Positions 1 to 7,856 of a stretch of 64,000 nucleotides of DNA are shown here, piece after piece. Position 1 is the stretch's first letter. Each line of letters begins with the position of its first letter. Under the pieces are notes generated by a model that saw nothing but the letters and a program-made list of their open reading frames with translations, was not told where the DNA came from and searched no databases. The translations under genes were made by a program, and so were the position numbers. This DNA comes from Bacteroidota bacterium (GTDB taxonomy: Bacteria > Bacteroidota > Bacteroidia > AKYH767-A > OLB10): contig JADKDR010000009.1 in the NCBI GenBank assembly GCA_016714535.1, positions 124,001 to 188,000 on the forward strand. The letters are read 5' to 3'.

Positions 1-460
1 GCTTGCAGGCATTATTGTTAGTGCTTTCAAGACCATGCAATAGATATTTTATATTGACGCCCCAATCGCTATTTCCCCTTTCGCCAATTTTATACTTGCC
101 TAAGGATGAGCAATGACTTCCATCTATATTGCTGAATGATGGATTATCCTTTGAATCGTCTTCGTTCCATGGATTTTTGCAACAGCCGTGCCCAACTAAA
201 AAACGGTGTGTTATACTATCAGTTTCAAAATTCCATACCACAAACCTGTTAACACCTGAGTGCAAACTAATATCAATTAATATGCAGAAGTCGGTATTGA
301 ATTTATTAGCTCTGCAATATTGCAAAGCCTGTTCGGCCTTTATTCGGGCTGTTGTAAGGTTTAAGGCCGGCTTGTTTTTTTTTACTTCTTCTGCAAATGG
401 ATTACTACACGATACTAAGCTTGCAGCAATAATTAATGTGATGTTTTGAATGAGGGTCAT
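1..460 (-). CDS. L,D-transpeptidase catalytic-domain lipoprotein (YkuD_2-like), 3' end outside window
   Basis: Reading the minus strand from the ATG at 460 gives an uninterrupted frame to the window edge, so the C-terminus is missing. The first ~18 residues form a lipoprotein signal ending in the lipobox LVSC, which places the protein in an envelope membrane. The body matches the murein L,D-transpeptidase catalytic family (PF13645-type): FCILIDISLHSG, then VWNFETDSI, VGHGCC, the SSLGKYKIGERG segment and LLHGLESTNNNAC. The catalytic His and Cys region of this family lies further downstream and would be outside the window, so activity cannot be judged. The expected role is cross-linking or trimming of peptidoglycan stem peptides. 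No neighbour on the left is visible. I am fairly sure of the family from the motif order, which is read directly; no search was run. Confidence 0.8.
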   Translation of the reverse strand, partial: MTLIQNITLIIAASLVSCSNPFAEEVKKNKPALNLTTARIKAEQALQYCRANKFNTDFCILIDISLHSGVNRFVVWNFETDSITHRFLVGHGCCKNPWNEDDSKDNPSFSNIDGSHCSSLGKYKIGERGNSDWGVNIKYLLHGLESTNNNACK

Positions 461-585
461 GCTAAATATTCCTTCTGTTTTTTATAATGCTACAATTAGT
501 GTATGCTTTGTATTGCAAACATGGCGACTACACAAATCAATGAAAATAATGTTCTTAGTAATAGCCTATACGATACTTACACTTG

Positions 586-608
586 TTTATTTCGTTTAAC
601 GAAATAAA
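586..608. repeat. Perfect 11-bp palindrome in the intergenic region
   Basis: The arm TTTATTTCGTT (586-596) is followed by one base and then its exact reverse complement (598-608). It lies between the divergent L,D-transpeptidase gene (start 460) and the ABC exporter operon (start 829). There is no T-run typical of a terminator on either side. An operator for a dimeric regulator is possible, but no regulator is adjacent. The rest of 461-828 holds no gene I can support. Confidence 0.5.
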
Positions 609-828
609 ATTTTCTTGAAATGGCTCCGATTATAGCGGCTGACACTACTGTCACAATAGATTTTTAGCTTCGACATTAACTGAAAAGTAGAACCGATTAT
701 AAGGAGTAGTAATTGGTGTTGGGATTCGAATAAGGGTTGGTTACATGTTGCGATGTGCCCTTTCGTTTTCCGCGAGCTGACATTGGTCAATTCCATTTAT
801 GATACAAGTCAGTTTTTTACAAGATTAA

Positions 829-1929
829 ATGTCAGAGTTTTGGCTCATGTTTAAATCTATCAGTGTTATGCTGTTTGCCTGCCTTATAATTTCCTGCAAC
901 AGCAAGGTTAAAAAATTAAAACCCGCCTTTCAATCAATAACAGAGTCTATCTATGCATCGGGCGTGGTGAAGAGTGAAAATCAATATCAGGCATTTTCTA
1001 CAGTAAACGGAATAATCAATCAAGTATTTGTGTCAGAAGGTGATACCGTAAAAGTGGGCACACCCATACTATCCATCGCAAATGATATACAGCGCATAAA
1101 TAAAGATAACGCGGAACTTACTGCGGCATTTGCTGACATTAAAGCTAATCAGGGCAAGTTGAGCGAAGCAAAATTGATGGTTGATTTTGCATTCAAGAAA
1201 ATGAAAAGCGACTCGCTTATGTACTACCGACAAAAGGCATTGTGGGAACAGCAAGTAGGTACACGCATTGAACTCGAACAAAAGGAGCTTGCATTTCAAA
1301 ATGCGGTAAACACATATTACTCATCAATTGTAAAACTTAAAGACCTTGAGAGACAATTAAATTTTAACTCAAATCAGTCGAAAAAAAATCTCGCTATATC
1401 CAACAAAATTACCGATGACTATATAGTACGAAGCGAAATTGAAGGAGTTATATACAGCCTTACAAAAACCAAAGGCGAAATGGTAGGTATTCAATCACCT
1501 TTATGTGTAATTGGAAATGCAAGCGAATTTATACTTGAGATGCAGGTTGATGAATTTGATATTTTTAAAATTCAAACAGGTATGGAAGTAGCTGTAACCT
1601 TAGATAGTTATAAAGGAAAGGCATTTAAAGCCAAGGTAACAAAGGTAAACCCGCTTATGAATGAGCGTAGCAAAACTTTTTTGGTAGAAGCTGAATTTAT
1701 TGAGCAACCCGCATTACTCTATCCAAACATTTCGTTTGAAGCCAATATTGTACTTGCTTCCAAAGAGAAGGCATTACTAATTCCACGAAACTATCTGATA
1801 AACGATTCTATGGTTATTAAGGGTAATGGAGATAAAGTAGCTGTTAAAACTGGATTAATGGATTATCAAAAGGCAGAAATTATATCAGGCATTACAGCTG
1901 ACGACTATCTTATAGAGCCCACACAGTGA
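829..1929 (+). CDS. HlyD/AcrA-type periplasmic adaptor (membrane fusion) lipoprotein of an ABC exporter
   Basis: This 366-residue protein is a membrane fusion protein that links an inner-membrane ABC exporter to the outer envelope. It begins with a lipoprotein signal (LFACLIISC), so it is probably lipid-anchored. Around residues 55-80 lies the first half of a lipoyl-like domain (VNGIINQVFVSEGDTVKVG). A long helical hairpin follows (about 85-200, charged and Gln/Lys/Glu-rich), then the second lipoyl half (about 202-230, SEIEGVIYSL) and a beta-barrel region. Its stop overlaps the GTG start of the permease by 4 bases, and the ATPase gene follows two bases after that, so the three genes form one operon. 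An in-frame ATG at 847 would give a more usual signal peptide (MFKSISVMLFACLIISC); the choice between 829 and 847 is open. The substrate cannot be told from sequence. Confidence 0.85.
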   Translation: MSEFWLMFKSISVMLFACLIISCNSKVKKLKPAFQSITESIYASGVVKSENQYQAFSTVNGIINQVFVSEGDTVKVGTPILSIANDIQRINKDNAELTAAFADIKANQGKLSEAKLMVDFAFKKMKSDSLMYYRQKALWEQQVGTRIELEQKELAFQNAVNTYYSSIVKLKDLERQLNFNSNQSKKNLAISNKITDDYIVRSEIEGVIYSLTKTKGEMVGIQSPLCVIGNASEFILEMQVDEFDIFKIQTGMEVAVTLDSYKGKAFKAKVTKVNPLMNERSKTFLVEAEFIEQPALLYPNISFEANIVLASKEKALLIPRNYLINDSMVIKGNGDKVAVKTGLMDYQKAEIISGITADDYLIEPTQ

Positions 1930-3185
1930 AGTACAAACTGATATATCGCATTTCTTTTTCGCTATTAATGGCAAGATGGAGACAAACTATGGTGGCAGCC
2001 ATTGGGGTAACATTTAGTATTACCATGTTTATAAGCCTGCTAAGTTTTATGGCCGGCTTAAATGATTTACTTGATGGTCTTATTCTTAATCGAACTCCAC
2101 ACATACGTTTGTACAATGAAATAAAACCATCCGAAGAACAGCCCATTGATAGAGTACCTGCTTTTAGAGGAGCCTATCATTTTATCAATTCGGTAAAACC
2201 AAGAACACAACGCTTAGAAATATATAATAGCGCAGCCATTACATCGGCATTAACAAAAGATGCGCGCGTGTTGGGAGTAGCACCAAAAATTACTACGCAA
2301 ATATTTTATAATGTTGGAATGGCTGACCTCAATGGAGTAATTAATGGTATAGATGTGGAGGCTGAGAACAAATTATTTTTATTTGAAGATTATGTAGTTG
2401 CGGGCAGTTATATCGATTTAAAAAACACACCCAACAGCATAATTCTTGGTAGCGGTATAGCTGAAAAAATGTTGGTTCAGTTAGGCGATGCCGTGCAAGT
2501 GACTACCTCTCGTGGCGAACAGTTCAAGTTAAAAGTAGTGGGCTTTTTTCAATCAGGGCTTCGCGATCTTGATAATGTGCAGAGCTATTGTTCAATAACT
2601 ACTACACAAAAACTAATTGGAGAGTCGTCAAATTATGTTACCGATATTCAGATTAAACTGAAGGATATAAATACGGCCCCAGCCGTTTCAAAAGAATTTG
2701 AGAAGATATTTGATGTGAATGCAATAGACATTCAAACAGCAAATTCGCAATTTGAAACCGGAAGCTTTGTGCGAACATTGATATCCTATGCTGTTGGTAT
2801 AACGTTACTCATAGTTGCCGGTTTTGGAATTTACAATATCCTGAATATGATGATTTACGAAAAAATGGATTCAATTGCCATTTTGAAAGCCACCGGATTT
2901 TCGGGAAGCGATGTAAACAAGATTTTCATAACCATAGCTGCTTCTATAGGTATAGCAGGTGGTGCTGCAGGGTTGCTTTTTGGTCTTGGTGTTTCTTACA
3001 TGATTGACCTTATACCTTTTAATACGGCTTCATTACCCTCGATAAAAACGTATCCCATCAATTACAATCCAAAGTTTTATATAATTGGTGCAACATTTTC
3101 CATTGTTACTACGTATCTGGCAGGATATTTTCCTTCGCGCAAGGCAAGTAAGATTGATCCTGTCATAATTATTCGCGGCAAATAA
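1926..3185 (+). CDS. ABC transporter permease, FtsX/MacB family
   Basis: This 419-residue permease has one N-terminal membrane helix (about 20-45), a large periplasmic MacB-type core domain (about 50-270) and three C-terminal helices (about 280-310, 335-360 and 380-405) in the FtsX arrangement. The cytoplasmic stretch YEKMDSIAILKATGFSGSDV between the first two C-terminal helices is the family's coupling region, and the protein ends with the usual PSRKASKIDPVIIIRGK. The GTG start at 1926 overlaps the adaptor stop (TGA at 1927-1929), which indicates translational coupling. With the adaptor and the ATPase it forms a MacAB- or LolCDE-like exporter. The lipoprotein adaptor favours efflux or export over lipoprotein sorting, but this is inference. 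Confidence 0.88.
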   Translation: MKYKLIYRISFSLLMARWRQTMVAAIGVTFSITMFISLLSFMAGLNDLLDGLILNRTPHIRLYNEIKPSEEQPIDRVPAFRGAYHFINSVKPRTQRLEIYNSAAITSALTKDARVLGVAPKITTQIFYNVGMADLNGVINGIDVEAENKLFLFEDYVVAGSYIDLKNTPNSIILGSGIAEKMLVQLGDAVQVTTSRGEQFKLKVVGFFQSGLRDLDNVQSYCSITTTQKLIGESSNYVTDIQIKLKDINTAPAVSKEFEKIFDVNAIDIQTANSQFETGSFVRTLISYAVGITLLIVAGFGIYNILNMMIYEKMDSIAILKATGFSGSDVNKIFITIAASIGIAGGAAGLLFGLGVSYMIDLIPFNTASLPSIKTYPINYNPKFYIIGATFSIVTTYLAGYFPSRKASKIDPVIIIRGK

Positions 3186-3186
3186 T

Positions 3187-3867
3187 ATGAGTGGGCCAAT
3201 ACTTGAAGCGCGAAACATTACCAAATACTTTCACGACCCTGTTTCGGTAAAAGTGCTGAAAGAAATTTCTTTCAGCATAAACAAAGGCGACTTTGTTTCA
3301 ATCATTGGCAAATCGGGTTGCGGCAAATCAACCTTACTCTATATCCTCTCTACTATGGATACAGCCTACGAAGGTGAGCTATACATTGATGGCATTGCCA
3401 TGCGTAATAAAAAAGAAAGCGAACTTGCCATGGTGAGGAATCAAAAAATTGGTTTTGTATTCCAGTTCCATTACCTACTAAATGAGTTTTCGGTATTGCA
3501 CAATGTAATGTTGCCCGGCTTAAAATTTGGAAACATAACCGAACAAGAAGTAGAACACCATGCTTACGAAAAGCTTAAAATACTTGGGATTGAAAATGAA
3601 GCGCTTAAAAAGCCTAACCAATTATCAGGAGGTCAAAAACAACGTGTAGCCATTGCGCGAGCGCTAATCAATAATCCAATTATTATAATGGGCGATGAAC
3701 CAACAGGTAACCTGGATAAAAAAAATAGTCAAATTGTTTTTAATATTTTTGAGGAGATATGTGCCGAACTTCAGCAATCATTATTGATAGTAACACATGA
3801 TATGGAATTTGCTGAGCGCACAAATCGTATTATCGAAATGGAAGATGGCAATATAATTAAGCATTAA
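3187..3867 (+). CDS. ABC transporter ATP-binding protein, MacB/LolD type
   Basis: This 226-residue nucleotide-binding subunit energises the permease encoded just upstream. All ABC motifs are present: Walker A GKSGCGKST (41-49), Q-loop Gln93, signature LSGGQ (146-150), Walker B ending IIIMGDE (165-171), D-loop GNLD and the switch His204. Length and motif spacing are those of the stand-alone MacB/LolD subfamily. The gene starts two bases after the permease stop, so it is co-translated with it. It is the last gene of the operon. No obvious hairpin terminator follows. Confidence 0.93.
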   Translation: MSGPILEARNITKYFHDPVSVKVLKEISFSINKGDFVSIIGKSGCGKSTLLYILSTMDTAYEGELYIDGIAMRNKKESELAMVRNQKIGFVFQFHYLLNEFSVLHNVMLPGLKFGNITEQEVEHHAYEKLKILGIENEALKKPNQLSGGQKQRVAIARALINNPIIIMGDEPTGNLDKKNSQIVFNIFEEICAELQQSLLIVTHDMEFAERTNRIIEMEDGNIIKH

Positions 3868-4207
3868 TAGCAAGTGCAATGCTACTACCTTAGTTGGCAA
3901 GTATTGAATCTAGCGGGCAACCATCGCTTGCAATTATTTTTATTTAGGTAGTAAGAGCTTAGCAAATTATTTTTCTAAATAATTATGCAGCTCAGTTTTT
4001 ATTCAATCTATCTGTTCTGCAATTGTAATTTACAAGGAAAGCTTGATTGAAAAAAAAATGTGATATTAAATGTTTCAATTGAAAAAATCCGCTAACACTG
4101 AGCGAAAAACAACCAAACTAAAATAAAACGAGAAATCATGCGAGCCGCAAAAAATATTTTTCGACAAATTATTATACTTCGTAGATAAGCCAATATTTTA
4201 CCTGCAT
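3868..4207. other. Intergenic region between convergent genes
   Basis: No coding frame is supported here. One short AT-only inverted repeat (AATTATTT, four-base loop, AAATAATT at 3965-3984) is visible. It could be a weak bidirectional terminator between the convergent ABC operon and the outer-membrane protein gene, but its low GC content makes this doubtful. Confidence 0.4.
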
Positions 4208-4735
4208 CTATAAATTAAACCCAACCCTTATAATCGGATTGTTATACAAAGAAGGACGTGTACCATCCTGCAATACATTCCAAAGTATCATCACATTTAC
4301 AGACGATCGGTTTCCTATTTGTTGCGAATACCCTCCACCTACCAGCAGTGCCGGAACCCACTGCCGGCTGGTATTATCGGCATACAAGGGAAAATTAAGC
4401 ACCTCATATTCTCCATGCAAAAACAGATTACTAATCACCATATATCTGGCAAATAATCGTCCTCCATAAACGCTAATCTGACTTCTATTACCATCAAAGT
4501 CGCGCCACGAGTTGTAAATATACGTTGCCCCTATACCGGGCATAAACTTTTCATTTACCCTATACCCCAACGTTGGCGATACATCAATCAATGTTGGGTT
4601 TCCAAACTGCAAACCCAAATTACCACCTACGCTAATTTTGTCCTTCCATGGCGATTTGGTTTTTTCCTTTTTTTCTTGTGCCGCACACACTTGCATCAGT
4701 ACAACCAAAAATGCTATCCCTATTAAATGTTTCAT
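4208..4735 (-). CDS. Small outer-membrane beta-barrel-like protein, function unknown
   Basis: This 175-residue protein has a cleavable signal peptide (MKHLIGIAFLVVLMQVCAAQ) and a short Lys-rich linker. The rest is alternating hydrophobic beta-strand sequence with glycine turns (for example GNLGLQFG, TLGYRVNEKFMPGIGATYIY, VGGGYSQQIG). It ends in ...VGFNL, and a terminal aromatic strand is typical of outer-membrane barrels. About eight strands could fit. I do not recognise a named family with an assigned function. The gene lies 11 bases downstream of the MarR regulator on the same strand, so the two are probably one transcript and the barrel may be under MarR control. Confidence 0.65.
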   Translation of the reverse strand: MKHLIGIAFLVVLMQVCAAQEKKEKTKSPWKDKISVGGNLGLQFGNPTLIDVSPTLGYRVNEKFMPGIGATYIYNSWRDFDGNRSQISVYGGRLFARYMVISNLFLHGEYEVLNFPLYADNTSRQWVPALLVGGGYSQQIGNRSSVNVMILWNVLQDGTRPSLYNNPIIRVGFNL

Positions 4736-4746
4736 TCAATTATAAA

Positions 4747-5211
4747 TTAATTTTTATACAACACATTTCTTGCCTTATCTAAAATCACATTCAGCATGTT
4801 TACATCCGCAGCATTTAATTTAAGCAACTCACCTTCCATACGCCTCATTGCTTTACTCGCCTGATCAATCTTCAACATACCTGATGCCGTAATACACACA
4901 GCAATATTTCTTTTATCTGTACTATCCTTTTTCCTGTACACCAGGCTCTTGGTTTCAAGCCGGTCAACTATGCGCGAGCAATTACTGCTTCGCTCAATCA
5001 TCCTGTTCTGTATTTCGGTTATACTAAGTGGATGACCATATTGCCCATTTAAAATACGCAGAATATTAAATTGCTCCAGCGTAAGTCCATGCAATTTTAA
5101 TTCCGTTTTCATACGCAATTTCAATTCGTAATTCAATTGCATTAAATTTACAATCGCACGGTGATGGTCATTCTCAAAACCGCGTGTCTTTATTATGTCT
5201 TCCAGTTGCAT
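4747..5211 (-). CDS. MarR-family transcriptional regulator
   Basis: This 154-residue protein has the MarR winged-helix fold. Helices are followed by LHGLTLEQFNILRIL and the recognition-helix region LSITEIQNRMIERSSNCSRIVDRLETKSLV. The wing carries RKKDSTDKRNIAVCITASG, which is the family hallmark (D-x-R). It acts as a dimer that binds palindromic operators and usually responds to small aromatic ligands. A Bacteroidota -7 element and an AATCA-CGC-TGATT inverted repeat lie just upstream of its ATG, so autoregulation is likely. It is probably co-transcribed with the barrel protein at 4208-4735. Its ligand is unknown. Confidence 0.92.
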   Translation of the reverse strand: MQLEDIIKTRGFENDHHRAIVNLMQLNYELKLRMKTELKLHGLTLEQFNILRILNGQYGHPLSITEIQNRMIERSSNCSRIVDRLETKSLVYRKKDSTDKRNIAVCITASGMLKIDQASKAMRRMEGELLKLNAADVNMLNVILDKARNVLYKN

Positions 5212-5218
5212 AGGAGCG

Positions 5219-5226
5219 CAAAAGTA
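5219..5226 (-). promoter_or_regulatory. Putative -7 element of the marR promoter
   Basis: On the minus strand this reads TACTTTTG, a full match to the Bacteroidota -7 consensus TAnnTTTG. It ends only seven bases before the ATG at 5211, so the transcript would have a very short or no leader. I did not find a convincing TTG at -33. Confidence 0.5.
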
Positions 5227-5233
5227 GTACTAT

Positions 5234-5246
5234 AATCACGCTGATT
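5234..5246. promoter_or_regulatory. Candidate MarR operator (inverted repeat)
   Basis: AATCA (5234-5238) and TGATT (5242-5246) form an inverted repeat around CGC, directly upstream of the -7 element. A MarR dimer bound here would block polymerase. The assignment is inferred from position and symmetry only. The remaining stretch 5247-5549 is AT-rich and shows no supported gene. Confidence 0.4.
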
Positions 5247-5549
5247 AAAACGAAGCAAAAAAAATATGCCGCATACCAAATTAACAAATCCATTTTCAAC
5301 CTTGTTTACTTTTACCCTGTATACAATCTCACATATCCCTTATTTGGGCGGCACACGGGCTTTACGTTCCTACTCCTCACATTTTTTTTATCGCTTTTTA
5401 TTTTTTTTACACTAAGGCAAAAAAAAATGTTTGCGGGGTATCCACTACAATCCCTGCCGCAATGCCGCATGCTCACGTGCGTTTGCTATGGTTGTAATTT
5501 GTGTTATGCATGCAATCAGCTTCTTCAATTCATTGTAATTTATTTATCC

Positions 5550-5588
5550 AAAAAAAAACATCCATCTGCATTCGCAAATAGATGTTTT
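5550..5588 (-). terminator. Intrinsic-type terminator downstream of rho
   Basis: The arms AAAACATC (5555-5562) and GATGTTTT (5581-5588) pair, with an inner TGC/GCA pairing. On the minus strand the stem is followed by a run of T (complement of the A-run at 5550-5558). It lies about 60 bases past the rho stop codon at 5647. Confidence 0.6.
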
Positions 5589-5646
5589 GTATATACTACA
5601 AGTTACAATTATTATACTAGAATAATTACTTTAATCATTTCTATTT

Positions 5647-7285
5647 CTAACCATTCATAGACACCAGAAACTCTTCGTTACTCTTGGTACCTCTCATACG
5701 ATCGAGCAAAAATTCCATAGCCTCACTTGGGTTCATGTCAGAAAGATGATTACGTAGCACCCACATTTTTTGCAACATATCTCTTGGCATTAATAAATCT
5801 TCGCGTCTTGTGCTGCTTGCTACCAAATCAATAGCAGGATAAACCCTCTTGTTAGCTAACTTACGATCGAGCTGTAACTCCATGTTACCGGTTCCTTTAA
5901 ACTCTTCAAAAATAACCTCATCCATTCTTCGAGCCTGTATCAATCAATGCAGTTGCCAGTATGGTTAGCGAGCCACCATTTTCTATCTTGCGTGCACTAC
6001 CAAAAAATCTTTTAGGCTTATGCAGTGCATTCGCTTCTACCCCACCCGACAACACTTTTCCCGATGCAGGTGCAACCGTATTGTAAGCTCGCGCAAGGCG
6101 CGTAATACTGTCAAGCAATATGACCACATCATGACCGCACTCTACCAGGCGCTTGGCCTTTTCAAGGACAATGTTTGCAACCTTCACATGCCTATCCGCA
6201 GGCTCATCAAACGTGGATGCAATAACTTCGGCATTCACACTTCGCGCCATATCAGTAACTTCTTCGGGACGCTCGTCTATCAATAACACAATCATGTAGC
6301 ACTCCGGATGATTTTTTGCAATAGCATTTGCTACATCTTTTAGTAGCACTGTTTTACCCGTTTTTGGTTGGGCCACTATCAATCCGCGTTGCCCCTTACC
6401 TATTGGAGTAAACATGTCCATCACACGTGTCGAGTTAGACTTTACTCCTGTACTTAAATCAAATTTTTCCTGCGGAAAAAGTGGTGTTAAATATTCAAAA
6501 GGCACCCTATCGCGTATAAACGCAGGCTCCTGTCCGTTGATATGCTCAATTTTAATAAGTGGAAAATATTTTTCGCCTTCGCGTGGTGGACGCACCATAC
6601 CCGTTATGGTATCTCCCGTCTTTAACCCGAACAGTTTAATTTGCGATTGACTCACATAGATATCATCGGGCGATGCCAGATAATTATAATCGGAACTACG
6701 CAAAAATCCAAAGCCTTCGGGCATTATTTCGAGTGCTCCTTCGGCAGCTACCGCTCCATCTATATCTGTATTAATCTCATGAATTTTGCGCTCTCGCTGA
6801 CTATTATAACCACCGCTGTTTGGCTGAAAATCAGAAGGTGGTCTTCGTGGCATTTCGGTTCGTGGCTGATTTAACTGAATCACAGGCTGCGAAAGCGATG
6901 GTGGCTTTATAAGCGAACGGCTGCTTTCTGCCGGTTTCGGCTCGTCATTATTTTGTACATTGTTTGTGGCTGTTGTTGCCGGGGGCGCATCATCCATATT
7001 TTCAAGCGCCACGCTTATGCGTTGGCGTTGTCTGGGTTTATTAGCATCTGTATTAGCATCTTCTGTTGATTCTACAGCCGGTGGTGGTGTATTGGCTATG
7101 GTCTCTTCTGTCTCAATAGTTGCCGTGGCAAATAAATCGGGCGCTGCCGCTTCTGCTTCCGGCTCACTCGCAGACTCTACCACTTTGCGGGTTCTTGGTT
7201 TTTTCTCTGAAGGATCCTTGGCTTCTTTTTTTGTAACACGCTTACGCTTTGGGGCTTCGTCTCCCTGAATTTCGTTTTCTAACAT
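5647..7285 (-). CDS. rho: Transcription termination factor Rho, reading frame broken by one base near 5925
   Basis: Rho is the hexameric RNA-dependent ATPase that ends transcription. The first frame (7285-5918, 455 residues) has a disordered, charged N-region (1-180), a cold-shock-type RNA-binding domain (about 183-255, EGFGFLRSSDYNYL), Walker A GQRGLIVAQPKTGKT (298-312), DERPEEV (337-343), Walker B DVVILLDSITR (386-396) and the Q-loop LSGGVEANALHKPKRFFGSA. It then stops after DTGSKNG. The conserved continuation MDEVIFEEFKGTGNMEL is in the next frame (5647-5943). Removing one T of the TT at 5925-5926 restores SKMDEV and gives a 545-residue Rho. An ATGGATGA overlap could in principle couple two half-proteins, but a split here would cut the ATPase fold, so a base-call error or a recent mutation is more likely. 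The helical Rho_N domain usual at the N-terminus is not seen. Confidence 0.88.
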
Positions 7286-7856
7286 AATTCTTTTTTAATG
7301 TTTCTGATTATTTTTTTATTGCTGTGCTTAAACACAATAAAACGTTTATTTTTTACAGGATTAGCTTTTTAAGGCTATTGCTTACTACGCTGCTTTAGGC
7401 TGATAACTAATTGTCATGGATTTAATAGTTTAAAATTTGGCTAAGGTTTGAGTGGCTCCTGTACCACCCTCATGCTCACAATTTTATCAATAAATAACGC
7501 TTTGTTTTTAGTCCTTTAATGCAGGCTTAATTCGAGTTTTATTGTTTAGTAATTTTTCACTCATTAATTTACTTCGTACATCTTAAAAAAAATAAACTTT
7601 AAGATATAAAAACCCGAAACGAACTAAATAAATACTTTTTTGATTTATATTTTCAATAGGAATTGAATTTTGGATTTAGTTTCCTGCAGTTAAAATGTAA
7701 TTAAAGGAAACCGAATTGAGAGTTAAATCGGTTGCAATAATAGTATATCATTTTAGAGTACCAAAACATTTTGCAATTTTTTTTGGGTAAATGCTGCTTA
7801 ATTAAACTTTATGATATCCATAATCGCAGTATTGCCCTTTGTCAGGCTATTAATAT
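7286..7856. other. Long AT-rich leader/intergenic region between lptD and rho
   Basis: This 571-base stretch separates lptD and rho, both on the minus strand. I read all of it on the minus strand and found no coding frame that could supply the missing Rho_N domain. It contains a loose inverted repeat (GTTTCCT around 7680 and AGGAAAC around 7706). A long rho leader used for autoregulation is possible, since rho is autoregulated in other bacteria, but this is inference. Confidence 0.35.

Noticed and set aside
129..449. Plus-strand open frame of 106 codons
   Set aside because: It lies fully opposite the L,D-transpeptidase gene, which has clear family motifs on the minus strand.
596..796. Minus-strand open frame of 66 codons
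   Set aside because: No family, no start context, and it ends inside the palindrome at 586-608; it looks like a chance frame.
5918..5943. Programmed ribosomal frameshift in rho
   Set aside because: No slippery heptamer or downstream pseudoknot seen, and similar one-base errors occur in many genes here, so sequencing error is simpler.
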